Of a DNA stretch of 64,000 bases, positions 17,089 through 26,096 are shown one piece after another. A program made the translations under genes and the position numbers. The notes under the pieces are model-generated. The model did not search any database and had not been told where the DNA came from. It saw only the letters and a program-made list of their open reading frames with translations. Source of the stretch: Dyadobacter jiangsuensis (GTDB lineage: Bacteria > Bacteroidota > Bacteroidia > Cytophagales > Spirosomataceae); the NCBI RefSeq assembly GCF_003014695.1, contig NZ_PYAS01000014.1:62001-126000 (forward strand), given 5' to 3'. Positions within the stretch are counted from its first letter, which is position 1. Every line of letters begins with the position of its first letter.

Positions 17089-18450
17089 TCAGGCAATGGG
17101 TATGGTAATGCGGAACTCGGTCTTCTCCCCTTCCACCGTATCCACTTCGAGCACGCCGGCATGGCCGTTGGTGATGATATCATAGCTCATCGAAAGGCCC
17201 AGGCCGGTACCTTGCCCGGTCGGCTTGGTCGTGAAAAAAGGCTGGAATATCTTCGCTTTCACGTGCTCCGGCATCCCTGTTCCATTATCTGAAACCCTGA
17301 TATATAGTTTGTTATCAAATTTCTTGGTACTAATCTTTACCTCGGGCTTGTAGTCACCCAGCTGGCCAGCCTCGGTCAGTTTCCGTTTTTTCTCGGCCAC
17401 TGCGTAGAATGCATTCGTAAACAGGTTGAGAAAAACGCGGCCGAGGTCTTGCGGCAGCACATTAACTGTCCCGATCGTGGTGTCGAAATCGGTCACCAGG
17501 GCTGCATTAAACTCCTTGTCCTTCGCGCGCAGACCGTGGTATGCGAGGCGCATGTACTCGTCCGCGAGCGCATTCACCTCCACAGGCTCCTTCTCGCCCG
17601 ACGATGCGCGCGAGTGTTGCAGCATTCCCTTCACGATCGAATCGGCACGTTTACCGTGGTGCGTGATCTTCTGCTGGTTCTGGCTCAGGTCGCTGATAAT
17701 GCCTTTGATATAGTCCTTATCATTATCATCGATGCCGGTTTTGTCGATCTCTTCTTCCAGTTCCTGGCAAAGCTCCACCGACACTTCCGAGAAGTTGTTT
17801 ACGAAGTTCAGCGGGTTCTGTATCTCGTGCGCGATACCGGCAGTGAGCTCACCCAGCGAAGCCATTTTCTCGCTCTGTATCAGCTGGTTCTGTGTCGCTT
17901 TCAACTCTTCAATCGCCTTTTGCAGCTCTTCTTTTTGCTGGGTCAGTTCCTGGGTACGTTCCGCCACGAGGTATTCCAATGATTGCTTCTGTTCTCGGGC
18001 AATCTCCTCGTCGCGCAGGCGGTCGCGGCGTTCCTGCGAGAGTACTTTCTGCTGTTTCCGAGCATAAAACCAAATGACGAAGCAGAAAATCCAGGCAAAA
18101 AGGATCGCCATACCGAAAATGTCGTCATAGCTTTTATGAAATTTCGGGAAGAGCAATTCCACCAGATCACTCAGCATGGATACCCCCACAAACGGCACAA
18201 TCGACTGGACGGTAGAGCGTATCGTCAGGAAATCGTCCTCTTTATAAAAAACCCACAATAACCCCAATAACGATAGATTCCACACCCAGGTGAACATATC
18301 GGGCTGCCTGGCTATATAGTAAATCGCCAGCAGCGCAAACGTGTAATAGCGAGCGTATTTAAAGAAGTTGTCCCACTTAGGCAGCTTGTCGGTATGCTGC
18401 ATGGCCGAATGGGCGAATTGGATCAGAAAGAAGGCTACGATGAAATGCAT
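17089..18450 (-). CDS. Membrane sensor histidine kinase
   Basis: First gene of the cyclase operon, 453 residues. Four to five hydrophobic segments lie within residues 1-130. A coiled coil at about 135-195 leads to the dimerisation/phosphotransfer domain with His208 (GELTAGIAHEIQNPLNFVNN). The HATPase domain shows the N box, VSDNGTGMPEHVK and the GTGLGLSMSYDI lid. This H-box variant is common in Bacteroidota kinases that pair with receiver proteins. No extracellular sensory domain is visible, so the signal may be sensed in the membrane. Likely partners are the CheY-like protein and the receiver-cyclase. Confidence 0.9.
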   Translation of the reverse strand: MHFIVAFFLIQFAHSAMQHTDKLPKWDNFFKYARYYTFALLAIYYIARQPDMFTWVWNLSLLGLLWVFYKEDDFLTIRSTVQSIVPFVGVSMLSDLVELLFPKFHKSYDDIFGMAILFAWIFCFVIWFYARKQQKVLSQERRDRLRDEEIAREQKQSLEYLVAERTQELTQQKEELQKAIEELKATQNQLIQSEKMASLGELTAGIAHEIQNPLNFVNNFSEVSVELCQELEEEIDKTGIDDNDKDYIKGIISDLSQNQQKITHHGKRADSIVKGMLQHSRASSGEKEPVEVNALADEYMRLAYHGLRAKDKEFNAALVTDFDTTIGTVNVLPQDLGRVFLNLFTNAFYAVAEKKRKLTEAGQLGDYKPEVKISTKKFDNKLYIRVSDNGTGMPEHVKAKIFQPFFTTKPTGQGTGLGLSMSYDIITNGHAGVLEVDTVEGEKTEFRITIPIA

Positions 18451-18462
18451 GTAGAAATTTTG

Positions 18463-18487
18463 TAATAGTAGTTCTATTTTACTATTA
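18463..18487. promoter_or_regulatory. Dyad in the divergent kinase/efflux intergenic region
   Basis: TAATAGTA and TACTATTA form a perfect 8-bp dyad with a 9-base spacer, 13 bases upstream of the kinase start. It could be an operator or a leader hairpin. The remaining 180 bases to the efflux operon start at 18670 are AT-rich and should hold promoters for both directions. Confidence 0.35.
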
Positions 18488-18669
18488 TTCCCTATTGGTT
18501 GGCAAAGTACTTATTTTCTCTCAAAATTCAGTCCAGTGCCCGAATACCGCTTTTACCGTCCGCTCTAATTTATTTATAATCGAATTTTAATGATTTTATA
18601 AAACAGTTTTAATACCATTTTTAGCACGACTGAGAACCTTTGCCCGCAGGTAATTCAAACTAAACGAAC

Positions 18670-19926
18670 ATGTGCTATCCAGTTTTAAAGCGGGTTCTCA
18701 TCCTGGTTCTGGTGGGAATGGCGTCGGCAAGGGCCCAGACAACCTACAATTTGCAGCAAGCCCTGCAAACGGCAAAGTCCAATAACCCCATTCTGAAACG
18801 TGAGCAATTCAATGTCGACGTCTCGCAGGCCGACATCACCACGGCGCAGCTCCGCCCCAATCTGATCCTCAACAACCAGTCGTTGCAGCTGGTGCAATCT
18901 TCCAAGTTCCCTGAAAACACCGGGTGGCTTAACGGTGCCAACCGGCAGATCTGGTGGCAGGTAACCAAGCCTTTTCAGTTGCCTGTACAGAGAGAGAACA
19001 AGATTAATTTCGCACAGCAAAACGTCAGGCTTACCCAAAAGCAATATGCCGACACGGAACGCCATCTGTTTCAGTCAGTTGCGCAGAAATGGCTGGATGT
19101 GTGGGCTGCCCGTAAGCAACTCGATTTATTGGGTACTGCCAAGGCAAATGTCGATTCGCTGGCCAATATCAACCGCCTCCGACTGAAAAACCAGGTGATC
19201 ACCACCACGGACCTCGCCCGCACCGAACTGCTCGCGAACCAGTACGATATTCAGCTCAAATCCGCGTCGCAGGAATACCGCAACGAGCTTTCGAATTTGA
19301 AATTCCTGATCGGCGTGCAGGACTCGATCCAGATCGATACGACCGATCAGTTCGCATTCGCATTCCCCGACCGCATGGATGCCATTGTGGAGCAGGCATT
19401 GCAGAACCGCACCGATATCCAGGCCATCAAATCGACGATGGATGTGGCGGATGCCAATATCAAGTTACAAAAGTCGAATGCGTTACCCGTGCCCGAGCTG
19501 GGACTCATTTACAACCCGCAGAACAAGGCGCATTATATGGGCGTCTACGGAACCATCGAAATACCCATTTTTTCGAGGAACCAGGGCGAGATCAAAAAGT
19601 CGCAGGTATTGAAACAACAAGCGGAGCAAGCCCTACGCGCCACGGAGACGCAAGCACAGACCGAAATCCTCACCGCCTATAAAAGCTATGTCACACACAA
19701 GCAAAACTTACAGAATTTCAATCAGTTACTAACTCAATCCCAAACAATTCTTAACAGTGTTAAATATTCTTACCTCCGTGGCGGTACGACGATTATCGAC
19801 TTCCTGGAAGCCCAGCGCAGCTGGCTCGACACGCAGCAGCAGTATTATGATGTACTTGGCCAATACCGCCAGAGCTACATCGATCTCCTTTACGCATCCG
19901 GAATGATCAATCAAATCGCGCAATAA
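18670..19926 (+). CDS. TolC-family outer membrane efflux protein (CzcC/CusC type)
   Basis: Outer-membrane duct of a tripartite heavy-metal efflux system. A signal peptide (VLKRVLILVLVGMASARAQ) precedes about 395 residues made mainly of long helices with two repeated OEP units (about 30-215 and 235-410), as in TolC relatives. It is the first gene of a four-gene unit. The adaptor gene starts two bases after its stop. No metal-binding motif is needed in this component. Length (418) is usual. Confidence 0.9.
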   Translation: MCYPVLKRVLILVLVGMASARAQTTYNLQQALQTAKSNNPILKREQFNVDVSQADITTAQLRPNLILNNQSLQLVQSSKFPENTGWLNGANRQIWWQVTKPFQLPVQRENKINFAQQNVRLTQKQYADTERHLFQSVAQKWLDVWAARKQLDLLGTAKANVDSLANINRLRLKNQVITTTDLARTELLANQYDIQLKSASQEYRNELSNLKFLIGVQDSIQIDTTDQFAFAFPDRMDAIVEQALQNRTDIQAIKSTMDVADANIKLQKSNALPVPELGLIYNPQNKAHYMGVYGTIEIPIFSRNQGEIKKSQVLKQQAEQALRATETQAQTEILTAYKSYVTHKQNLQNFNQLLTQSQTILNSVKYSYLRGGTTIIDFLEAQRSWLDTQQQYYDVLGQYRQSYIDLLYASGMINQIAQ

Positions 19927-19928
19927 TC

Positions 19929-20939
19929 ATGAAGAACATACTCATTTGCACCTGCCTGGCCATGACTTTCATTGCAGGCTGCAAGAATAAAGCTGCCAAC
20001 AAGCCCGTACCGGACAATTCTTCGCCGGTGGTGAATGCGTCGGGCACCAAAATATCCTTTCCGCTGGCCGAAAGCGCGAATTTTTTCCAAACCGAGAAGA
20101 TTTCCAGCTCCTCGCTCATGGCGAATGTGACGGCGCCGGCGAAAGTATCCGCGACCGTTCTCCGCTCCAATGAGGGCGCGTCAGGCAATATCGTCCTGTT
20201 CGATAACCCCGAGCTCGCGGGTAACTATACCCAGCTTTTGCAGCACCTGACGATGATCAACCAGATCCAGAATATCAATATCCGTCAGCGTAAAACCGAG
20301 CTTTCCCGCATTAAAGACTTGCAGGAACACGGTGCCGCTACCGGCAAGGACCTCCTCGAATCACAAACCGCGTTGTCGATGGAGGAAACCAACCTGATCA
20401 ACGAACGTGCGGCCATTATCGAACATGAAACCAAGCTGAAAGCCGGCGGTTTCGAGCCGAAACAGCTCCGCACCGCGCCCGCTGGCACCGCGTATATCAT
20501 ATGCGACGTGCCCGAGAGCGACATCAGTCAGGTGAAAAAAGGCGGCAAATGCACCATCCAGTTCACCGCCTTTCCGAACGAAGACTTCACCGGAACCATC
20601 GACGATATCGCAGATCTCGTGGACCAGACTACCCGGATGATCAAGCTGCGCGTGAACATCAATAACTCCACCGGCAAGCTGAAAGCCGGGATGTTCGGAA
20701 CAGTAGCATTTGGTTTGAGCGAAGGTAAGAAACTCAGCATCAGCAAGGATGCATTAGTAACCGTACAGGGCCGCAACTATGTTTTCCTGAAAACGGCGCC
20801 ACAGGTTTTCGAGCGCCGTGAGGTCAATATAGGCGACCAGATCGGCGACCGCATTGTTGCGTTCAGCGGCCTGAAAGACGGCGACGACGTGGTGACGAAA
20901 GGCGTTATGCAACTCAAAGGTTTATCGTTCGGCTACTAA
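19929..20939 (+). CDS. RND efflux periplasmic adaptor lipoprotein (CzcB/CusB type)
   Basis: Membrane-fusion protein linking pump and outer-membrane duct. It has a lipoprotein signal with Cys18 (LAMTFIAGCKNK), a short hairpin domain (about 85-150; LQEHGAATGKDLLESQTAL), a lipoyl-like/beta-barrel region (about 175-250; FTGTIDDIADLVDQTTRMIK) and the membrane-proximal domain to residue 336. The lipid anchor ties it to the membrane in place of a transmembrane helix. Its ends abut the TolC-like and DUF190 genes. Confidence 0.9.
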   Translation: MKNILICTCLAMTFIAGCKNKAANKPVPDNSSPVVNASGTKISFPLAESANFFQTEKISSSSLMANVTAPAKVSATVLRSNEGASGNIVLFDNPELAGNYTQLLQHLTMINQIQNINIRQRKTELSRIKDLQEHGAATGKDLLESQTALSMEETNLINERAAIIEHETKLKAGGFEPKQLRTAPAGTAYIICDVPESDISQVKKGGKCTIQFTAFPNEDFTGTIDDIADLVDQTTRMIKLRVNINNSTGKLKAGMFGTVAFGLSEGKKLSISKDALVTVQGRNYVFLKTAPQVFERREVNIGDQIGDRIVAFSGLKDGDDVVTKGVMQLKGLSFGY

Positions 20940-20951
20940 CCCCTCCCCGAT

Positions 20952-21251
20952 ATGCTTCAAGCCCAGATCTTCATCAGTGCCGATCACTGGAAGGACGAAA
21001 TTCCGCTGTTTGAATACATTATGCAGTTTTTGGTCAAACAAAAAGTGCAGGGAGCGACCGTGTACCGTGGTCGCCTCGGCTTCGACGGCAAGCACCTGAG
21101 CCGCCCCAACGACCTGTTCAGTTTCGACGAAACGCCCATGGTCATTTCCTTCATAGACGAGGAAGAAAAAGTTAAATCCGCATTGACATTGCTTCGGAAA
21201 GAAGTGAAAAGCGGGTTTATAGTCACCAACCATGTAGACAAGTGGATTTAA
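20952..21251 (+). CDS. DUF190 PII-like small protein
   Basis: A 99-residue cytoplasmic protein of ferredoxin-like fold related to the DUF190 group of PII-like signal proteins. Recognisable are the N-terminal strand plus helix (LQAQIFISADHWKDEIPLFE), the GATVYRGRLGFDGKH turn and the strand-helix FDETPMVISFIDEEEKV. PII-like proteins bind nucleotides or metabolites and control transporters or enzymes by trimer docking. The gene lies 12 bases after the adaptor and one base before the pump gene, so it is made together with the efflux complex and may gate it. That role is inference. Confidence 0.75.
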   Translation: MLQAQIFISADHWKDEIPLFEYIMQFLVKQKVQGATVYRGRLGFDGKHLSRPNDLFSFDETPMVISFIDEEEKVKSALTLLRKEVKSGFIVTNHVDKWI

Positions 21252-21252
21252 A

Positions 21253-24200
21253 ATGATCAAGAACCTGCTTTTTTTCAGCCTTCGCAACCGGTGGGTCGTG
21301 ATCGCTGTGAGCGTAGTGCTGATGGGCGCCGGTTACTGGTGCTTCACACAGCTCAAAATAGAGGCTTACCCTGATATCGCCGATACCAACGTAATCGTTG
21401 TCGCCCAATATCCGGGCCGTGCCGCCGAGGAAGTGGAACAACAGGTTACCGTTCCCATTGAAAGGGCCCTTCAAAATACCCCGAATGTGCTCGACAGACG
21501 CAGCCGGACGATCTTTGGGCTATCGGTAGTCCAGCTGACATTTAAAGACGGCACAGACGATTATTTCGCCCGTCAGCAAGTTACCGAAAGGCTCGCTTCC
21601 GCTGAGCTTCCGGACGGTGTTGCGCCGGAACTTGCGCCACTTTCGACCGCGGTGGGTGAAATCCTGCGCTACGTGGTGGAAGCACCGCCGAGTTACAGCC
21701 CTACCCAGCTGCGCGATTTGCAGGATTGGGTAATCAAACCCGCGTTGCTCCAAGTACCGGGCATTGCCGATGTGACCACTTTCGGCGGTCCTTTGAAGCA
21801 ATTCCACATCATTACCTCGCCCGAAAAGCTGGTGAAATACGGCTTGTCGATGCAGAACGTGATCGACGCCATCAATGCCAACAACCAGAATACCGGTGGC
21901 AACGTGATCGCCCGCGGCGGCCAGGGCTTTGCGATCCGCGGGCTCGGAGCCATTAAGAATGAGCAGGATATCCAGAATATTGTATTGAAATCAGACAATG
22001 GCGTACCTGTATTTGTACGGGATGTCGCCACTGTCGAAATCACTCCTCCGCCGCCAAGCGGGGTGATGGGCTACACCATTACGGCCGATAAAGTGGACGT
22101 TAGCAGCGGTGTCGAGGGTATTATCCTGCTCCGCCGCTACGAAAACCCGAGCGAGGTGTTGAAAGTATTGAAGGAAAGGATCGCCGACCTCGAAGCCAGC
22201 GAACTGCCCGAAGGCGTACACCTGAAACCACTTTACGACCGCAGCTTCCTGATCGATCACTCACTGGAAACCGTGGCGCATACGCTGTTCGAAGGTATTT
22301 CAATCGTCGTTATCCTGCTGATATTCTTCCTTGGAAGCATCCGCAGCGCGCTGGTGGTGGCGCTTACCATTCCTTTCTCATTGCTGTTTGCGTTTATATT
22401 AATGCGCCTGACAGGCATTCCCGCTAACCTGCTCTCCCTGGGTGCGATCGACTTCGGTATCATCGTCGACGGAGCGTGTGTGATGGCCGAGCATTTGATC
22501 CGCAAGTACCGGACCGCCAGCCCGGAAGAAAAGCAGCAGGGAATTGTGAAAATCACATTGCTGTCGGCGCAGGAAGTGGGCCGGGAGATCTTCTTCTCGG
22601 TAACCATCATCATCCTCGCGTACATGCCTATCCTGCTTATGACGCGTGTGGAAGGCAAGCTCTTCTCCCCTATGGCATTGACGCTCGCATTCGCCGTAAT
22701 CGGCTCTATGCTTGCCGCGCTGACGTTCATTCCCGTACTCATTTCGTTTGCTTACAAAAAAGCATTGGCCGATCCCGAGAAGCCGATGAAAGAGCACAAG
22801 AACTTTGTACTGGATTTCCTCACCAACTCCTATTCCAAAGCATTGGGAGGCTTTTTGAAAAACTACAAAACCACGGTGCTCGTTGGTTTCAGCATCGTTA
22901 CCATACTGGTTTTGTTCGGTATTAAACTGGGAACCGAGTTCTTGCCTACGCTCGACGAGGGCTCGATATTCCTTCGCGGAAACTTCCCGGCGGGCATTAC
23001 CATCCAGGAAAATGCGAGCTATGCGCCTAAAATCCGGAAGATCATTGCTAAATACCCGCAAATATCATTCGTGATCACGCAAACCGGTCGTAACGACGAT
23101 GGTACCGACCCATTCCCCGCCAACCGGAACGAAATCCTCGTTGGATTAAAGGATTATGAACTTTGGAGCCACACCATCACCAAAAAAGAACTCGTTGAAA
23201 AGATCAAAGCCGACCTGCAAGCCCAGCTACCGGCCGTGGCATTCTCGTCCGGTCAGCCGATTATCGACCAGGTGATGGAGATCGTGACCGGCAGTGCGGC
23301 AGATCTGGCCGTTTCGGTGGTAGGCGATGATTTGAATATGATGCGGAAAAAAGCCGAAGCCATTGCCAAAATCGTGAAAGCTACGCCTGGTGCCGACAAC
23401 GTCAATATCGAACAGGAAGGCCCTCAGGAACAGCTCGCTATCAATATCAACCGCCAGGCAGCAGCACGTTTCGGGATCAATGTGGCCGACATTCAGAACA
23501 TGATCGAAGCGGCCATCGGCGGCAAGACCATTTCGACGCTTTACGACGGTACGAAACGGTACGATATCGTGATCCGCTTCCTGCCGAAATACCGCAACTC
23601 GATCGACGCGATCAAGAGCGTGCAGGTACCCTCACTCACGGGCGCACTCATCCCCATGAGCCAGCTGGCAGACATCCATTTCATTGAAGGGCAGACCAAC
23701 ATCTATCGTTACGGCAGCAAACGGATGGTTACCGTCCGTACCAACATCCGTGGACGCGATCAGGGCGGTTTTGTGAAAGAGTTGCAGCGAAAACTCAACG
23801 CTCAGGTTCACGTGCCGAAAGGTTACAGTATCATTTACGGCGGCCAGTACGAAAACCTCGAACGCGCTGGTAAGCAGCTTGCATTCACCATTCCACTCAC
23901 CATCGTGATGGTATTCCTGTTCCTTTTTATGCTTTTCAAAAATCTTCCGCATACCATGGTGACGATGAGTTGCATTCTCTTTGCGCTCGGCGGCGGTATT
24001 GTGGCATTGCTAATGCGCGGATACTACTTCAACGTGTCCGCCGGGGTTGGTTTTGTGAGCATATTCGGTATTTCGGTCATGGCCGGGGTACTACTCGTAT
24101 CCGCATTGAACCGGACCGCCCAGGCGCACGAAAACGATCTGGCAAGCCATGTGCTGGAAGCGTCGTCGGAACAGCTCCGCGCGATGTTGTCTATCCTCGT

Positions 24201-24399
24201 CGTTGCGATTATCGGCCTTGTGCCGGCTGCCATTTCCTCCGGTATCGGTTCGGACGTGCAGCGGCCGCTTGCAACGGTAATTATTGGCGGGTTGACGAGC
24301 ACATTGCTCTTCGCACCGATCCTTATTCCACCCCTGTATTTGTGGAGCGAAAAACGCCGCAAACCGCAGAAACCGAGGGAGGTTCTCGAATTGGAATAG
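21253..24399 (+). CDS. Heavy-metal efflux RND transporter (CzcA/CusA family)
   Basis: Inner-membrane proton-driven pump of 1048 residues, full length for the HME-RND group. It shows the typical TM1 start (RNRWVVIAVSVVLMGAGYW), the large periplasmic loops, and TM4 with the proton-relay acid in LGAIDFGIIVDGACVMAEHL. A second repeat begins around residue 530 (YKTTVLVGFSIVTILVLFGI). The HME signature EAYPDIADTNV near residue 38 marks it as metal-type rather than drug-type. The exact metal (Co/Zn/Cd or Cu/Ag) is unassigned. The start follows the DUF190 stop by one base. Confidence 0.93.
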   Translation: MIKNLLFFSLRNRWVVIAVSVVLMGAGYWCFTQLKIEAYPDIADTNVIVVAQYPGRAAEEVEQQVTVPIERALQNTPNVLDRRSRTIFGLSVVQLTFKDGTDDYFARQQVTERLASAELPDGVAPELAPLSTAVGEILRYVVEAPPSYSPTQLRDLQDWVIKPALLQVPGIADVTTFGGPLKQFHIITSPEKLVKYGLSMQNVIDAINANNQNTGGNVIARGGQGFAIRGLGAIKNEQDIQNIVLKSDNGVPVFVRDVATVEITPPPPSGVMGYTITADKVDVSSGVEGIILLRRYENPSEVLKVLKERIADLEASELPEGVHLKPLYDRSFLIDHSLETVAHTLFEGISIVVILLIFFLGSIRSALVVALTIPFSLLFAFILMRLTGIPANLLSLGAIDFGIIVDGACVMAEHLIRKYRTASPEEKQQGIVKITLLSAQEVGREIFFSVTIIILAYMPILLMTRVEGKLFSPMALTLAFAVIGSMLAALTFIPVLISFAYKKALADPEKPMKEHKNFVLDFLTNSYSKALGGFLKNYKTTVLVGFSIVTILVLFGIKLGTEFLPTLDEGSIFLRGNFPAGITIQENASYAPKIRKIIAKYPQISFVITQTGRNDDGTDPFPANRNEILVGLKDYELWSHTITKKELVEKIKADLQAQLPAVAFSSGQPIIDQVMEIVTGSAADLAVSVVGDDLNMMRKKAEAIAKIVKATPGADNVNIEQEGPQEQLAININRQAAARFGINVADIQNMIEAAIGGKTISTLYDGTKRYDIVIRFLPKYRNSIDAIKSVQVPSLTGALIPMSQLADIHFIEGQTNIYRYGSKRMVTVRTNIRGRDQGGFVKELQRKLNAQVHVPKGYSIIYGGQYENLERAGKQLAFTIPLTIVMVFLFLFMLFKNLPHTMVTMSCILFALGGGIVALLMRGYYFNVSAGVGFVSIFGISVMAGVLLVSALNRTAQAHENDLASHVLEASSEQLRAMLSILVVAIIGLVPAAISSGIGSDVQRPLATVIIGGLTSTLLFAPILIPPLYLWSEKRRKPQKPREVLELE

Positions 24400-24421
24400 G
24401 GTATTGAAAGATGTATTTTTG
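24391..24421 (+). promoter_or_regulatory. Bacteroidota-type promoter for the duplicated small genes
   Basis: TTGG at 24391-24394 and TATTTTTG at 24414-24421 are separated by 19 bases, matching the Bacteroidota housekeeping consensus (TTTG, about 19 bases, TAnnTTTG). The -33 box overlaps the end of the RND pump gene. The first small gene starts 29 bases after the -7 box. Confidence 0.6.
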
Positions 24422-24449
24422 TTTTGGCTAAAACTAAAAACACATCACT

Positions 24450-24836
24450 ATGGCAGCAAAAGACCCTATTTTGGAAGCGAAACGCTATGTTGAGAATGCG
24501 CGTACTATTTTGAGAGAAAAGGCAATCAAGGAAGATGATCTTTATTCCGATCGAAAGTATGTGAAATTAGCAGGCCATGCCGCTTATACCGGCGTGCTGC
24601 TAGCTCTGGACGGTTTGTTCGGAATAAAAAGCAAGGGTAGAAAGGACATTAACTGGTATCGCGACCAGGTTGCCAAGACAGACAAAAAGCTGCTTACCAA
24701 CTTTATGAGCGCTTATGAGTTACTTCATCTGTCCATGAGCTACGACGGTAACCGGGAAGTATCCACTGCTCAATCTGGCCTCAAACGCGCCGATGCAATC
24801 ATCCAATGGGTGGAACAACGAACAGCCACTTGCTAA
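24450..24836 (+). CDS. Small helical protein, DUF5618-like, copy 1
   Basis: A 128-residue cytoplasmic protein, mostly helical. The conserved block EAKRYVENARTILREKA followed by YVKLAGHAAYTGVLLALDGL resembles the Bacteroidota DUF5618 group and has the general look of HEPN-type four-helix proteins. No catalytic Rx4-6H motif is evident. The family assignment comes from recognition and is not certain. A tandem copy starts 45 bases downstream, about three quarters identical, sharing even the leader and the C-terminal IIQWVEQRTATC. Confidence 0.7.
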   Translation: MAAKDPILEAKRYVENARTILREKAIKEDDLYSDRKYVKLAGHAAYTGVLLALDGLFGIKSKGRKDINWYRDQVAKTDKKLLTNFMSAYELLHLSMSYDGNREVSTAQSGLKRADAIIQWVEQRTATC

Positions 24837-24839
24837 GTA

Positions 24840-24856
24840 ATCCATTACCAATGGAT
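24840..24856 (+). other. Short intercistronic hairpin between the duplicated genes
   Basis: ATCCATT and AATGGAT form a 7-bp stem with loop ACC. No T-run follows, so it is more likely an mRNA-processing or attenuation hairpin than a full terminator. Confidence 0.4.
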
Positions 24857-24881
24857 AATTAACATTTTAAAACACATCACT

Positions 24882-25268
24882 ATGGCAGACAAAAATCCGG
24901 TTCTCGAAGCGAAACGTTACGTTGAAAATGCCCGTACTATTTTGAGGGAAAAAGCAAGCAAAGAAAATGATCTATACACCGATCGAAAGTACGTGAAACT
25001 AGCTGGGCATGCCGCTTACACCGGTATACTTGTGGCCTTAGACGGCTTTTTTGGAATCAAAACCAAGAAACGCAAGGACGCTAGCTGGTATAAAGAGCAG
25101 CTCGCCTCGATAGACAAAAAAGTGCTGGGTAACTTTGTGAATGCTTACGAACTCCTTCATTTGTACATGGGTTATGACGGTACACAAGACGTTGTTGTTG
25201 CCCGAAGAGGCCTCGAACGCGCCGACGAAATCATCCAATGGGTGGAACAGCGTACCGCCACTTGCTAA
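24882..25268 (+). CDS. Small helical protein, DUF5618-like, copy 2
   Basis: Tandem paralogue of the preceding gene, same length of 128 residues without gaps. About 33 substitutions separate the copies, mostly in the middle (residues 60-112), while residues 8-25, 34-48 and the last 12 are nearly unchanged. The 19 bases around the start (AAACACATCACTATGGCAG) are also shared, so the duplication included the translation-initiation region. No separate TAnnTTTG promoter was seen before copy 2, so it is probably cotranscribed. Confidence 0.7.
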   Translation: MADKNPVLEAKRYVENARTILREKASKENDLYTDRKYVKLAGHAAYTGILVALDGFFGIKTKKRKDASWYKEQLASIDKKVLGNFVNAYELLHLYMGYDGTQDVVVARRGLERADEIIQWVEQRTATC

Positions 25269-25293
25269 TTGGTCGATTACCGATAAAAAAGTG

Positions 25294-25321
25294 AAGCCGG
25301 ATCCAGCGATGGGTCCGGCTT
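25294..25321 (+). terminator. Terminator after the duplicated genes
   Basis: An 11-bp stem (AAGCCGGATCC / GGGTCCGGCTT, one G-T pair) with loop AGCGAT, 25 bases after the stop, followed by a moderately T-rich tail. Confidence 0.7.
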
Positions 25322-25460
25322 CGTTGTTCTACACGCTCAGTATTTGCGCCTTATAATAATTATCCGATGGATAAAATGGCTGTTTTTAGTTAAATTTCCT
25401 AAGTCGTATGTCCTTATCGGAACACGACATACTCAACTATACACTTTAAACTATCCGTCA

Positions 25461-26096
25461 ATGAAGCAAACACTCTACCTCCTCTCTGTGCTACTCCTCA
25501 CTGGCTCTGCCGCTGCTGCGCAGGTGCCTAAATCCATTCCGGGAGAATACCACTTGCAAGGCGTAATGGAAACTGCCTCTGCTATCCTTCTCAAACCGGA
25601 CAGTACCTTCGAGCTCTACTTTTCTTACGGTGCCATGGATCGCCAGGGGAATGGGAAATGGCAGTTTCAGGATGGGAAGATCATACTTAACAGCCGCCAA
25701 AGGCCTGAACGTGACTTCGCGCTGGTGACGAGTAAAACAGCTTCCGATGACTTCACGACCGTGAAAATCGTAGATAGCAACGCCCAGATCCTGCCATTCT
25801 TCGAAACCCTGATCAAAACCGACGGAGGTGAAAAATATGGGAAAATGAGCCAGGAGGGCATATTTCAAATTCCCAAAATCAAAACGACGGGCATCGATCT
25901 TTTCTTCTCGCTGGCGCCTGAACGTTATACTTCCTTCCCCGTGCAGTCGGACGATAATTATTTCGAATTCCGAATTGAACCCTGGATCATCGAGATTTTT
26001 GTTGAAAATATCGTCCTCAGACCCGAGAAAGACGGCTTAGTTGGTGAACATCCGCTTCTCAAAGGCGATGCATTCTCCTACGAGAAAATGAAGTAA
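25461..26096 (+). CDS. Secreted protein of unknown function
   Basis: A 211-residue protein with a clear signal peptide (MKQTLYLLSVLLLTGSAAAA, cleavage near Ala-Gln). ATG 25461 is chosen because the 39-codon upstream extension would bury the signal. The mature part is predicted beta-rich (GKWQFQDGKIILNSRQ) and may be a lipocalin-like or barrel-like periplasmic protein, but no family is recognised. It converges on the next gene, with the stops directly adjacent. Confidence 0.7.
   Translation: MKQTLYLLSVLLLTGSAAAAQVPKSIPGEYHLQGVMETASAILLKPDSTFELYFSYGAMDRQGNGKWQFQDGKIILNSRQRPERDFALVTSKTASDDFTTVKIVDSNAQILPFFETLIKTDGGEKYGKMSQEGIFQIPKIKTTGIDLFFSLAPERYTSFPVQSDDNYFEFRIEPWIIEIFVENIVLRPEKDGLVGEHPLLKGDAFSYEKMK

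Noticed and set aside
21991..23061. Long antisense frames inside the RND pump gene
   Set aside because: Generated by codon bias of the coding strand. The pump frame is unambiguous.
24837..24881. Hairpin between the duplicated small genes as full terminator
   Set aside because: Stem is only seven base pairs and no T-run follows; listed as a weak hairpin instead.
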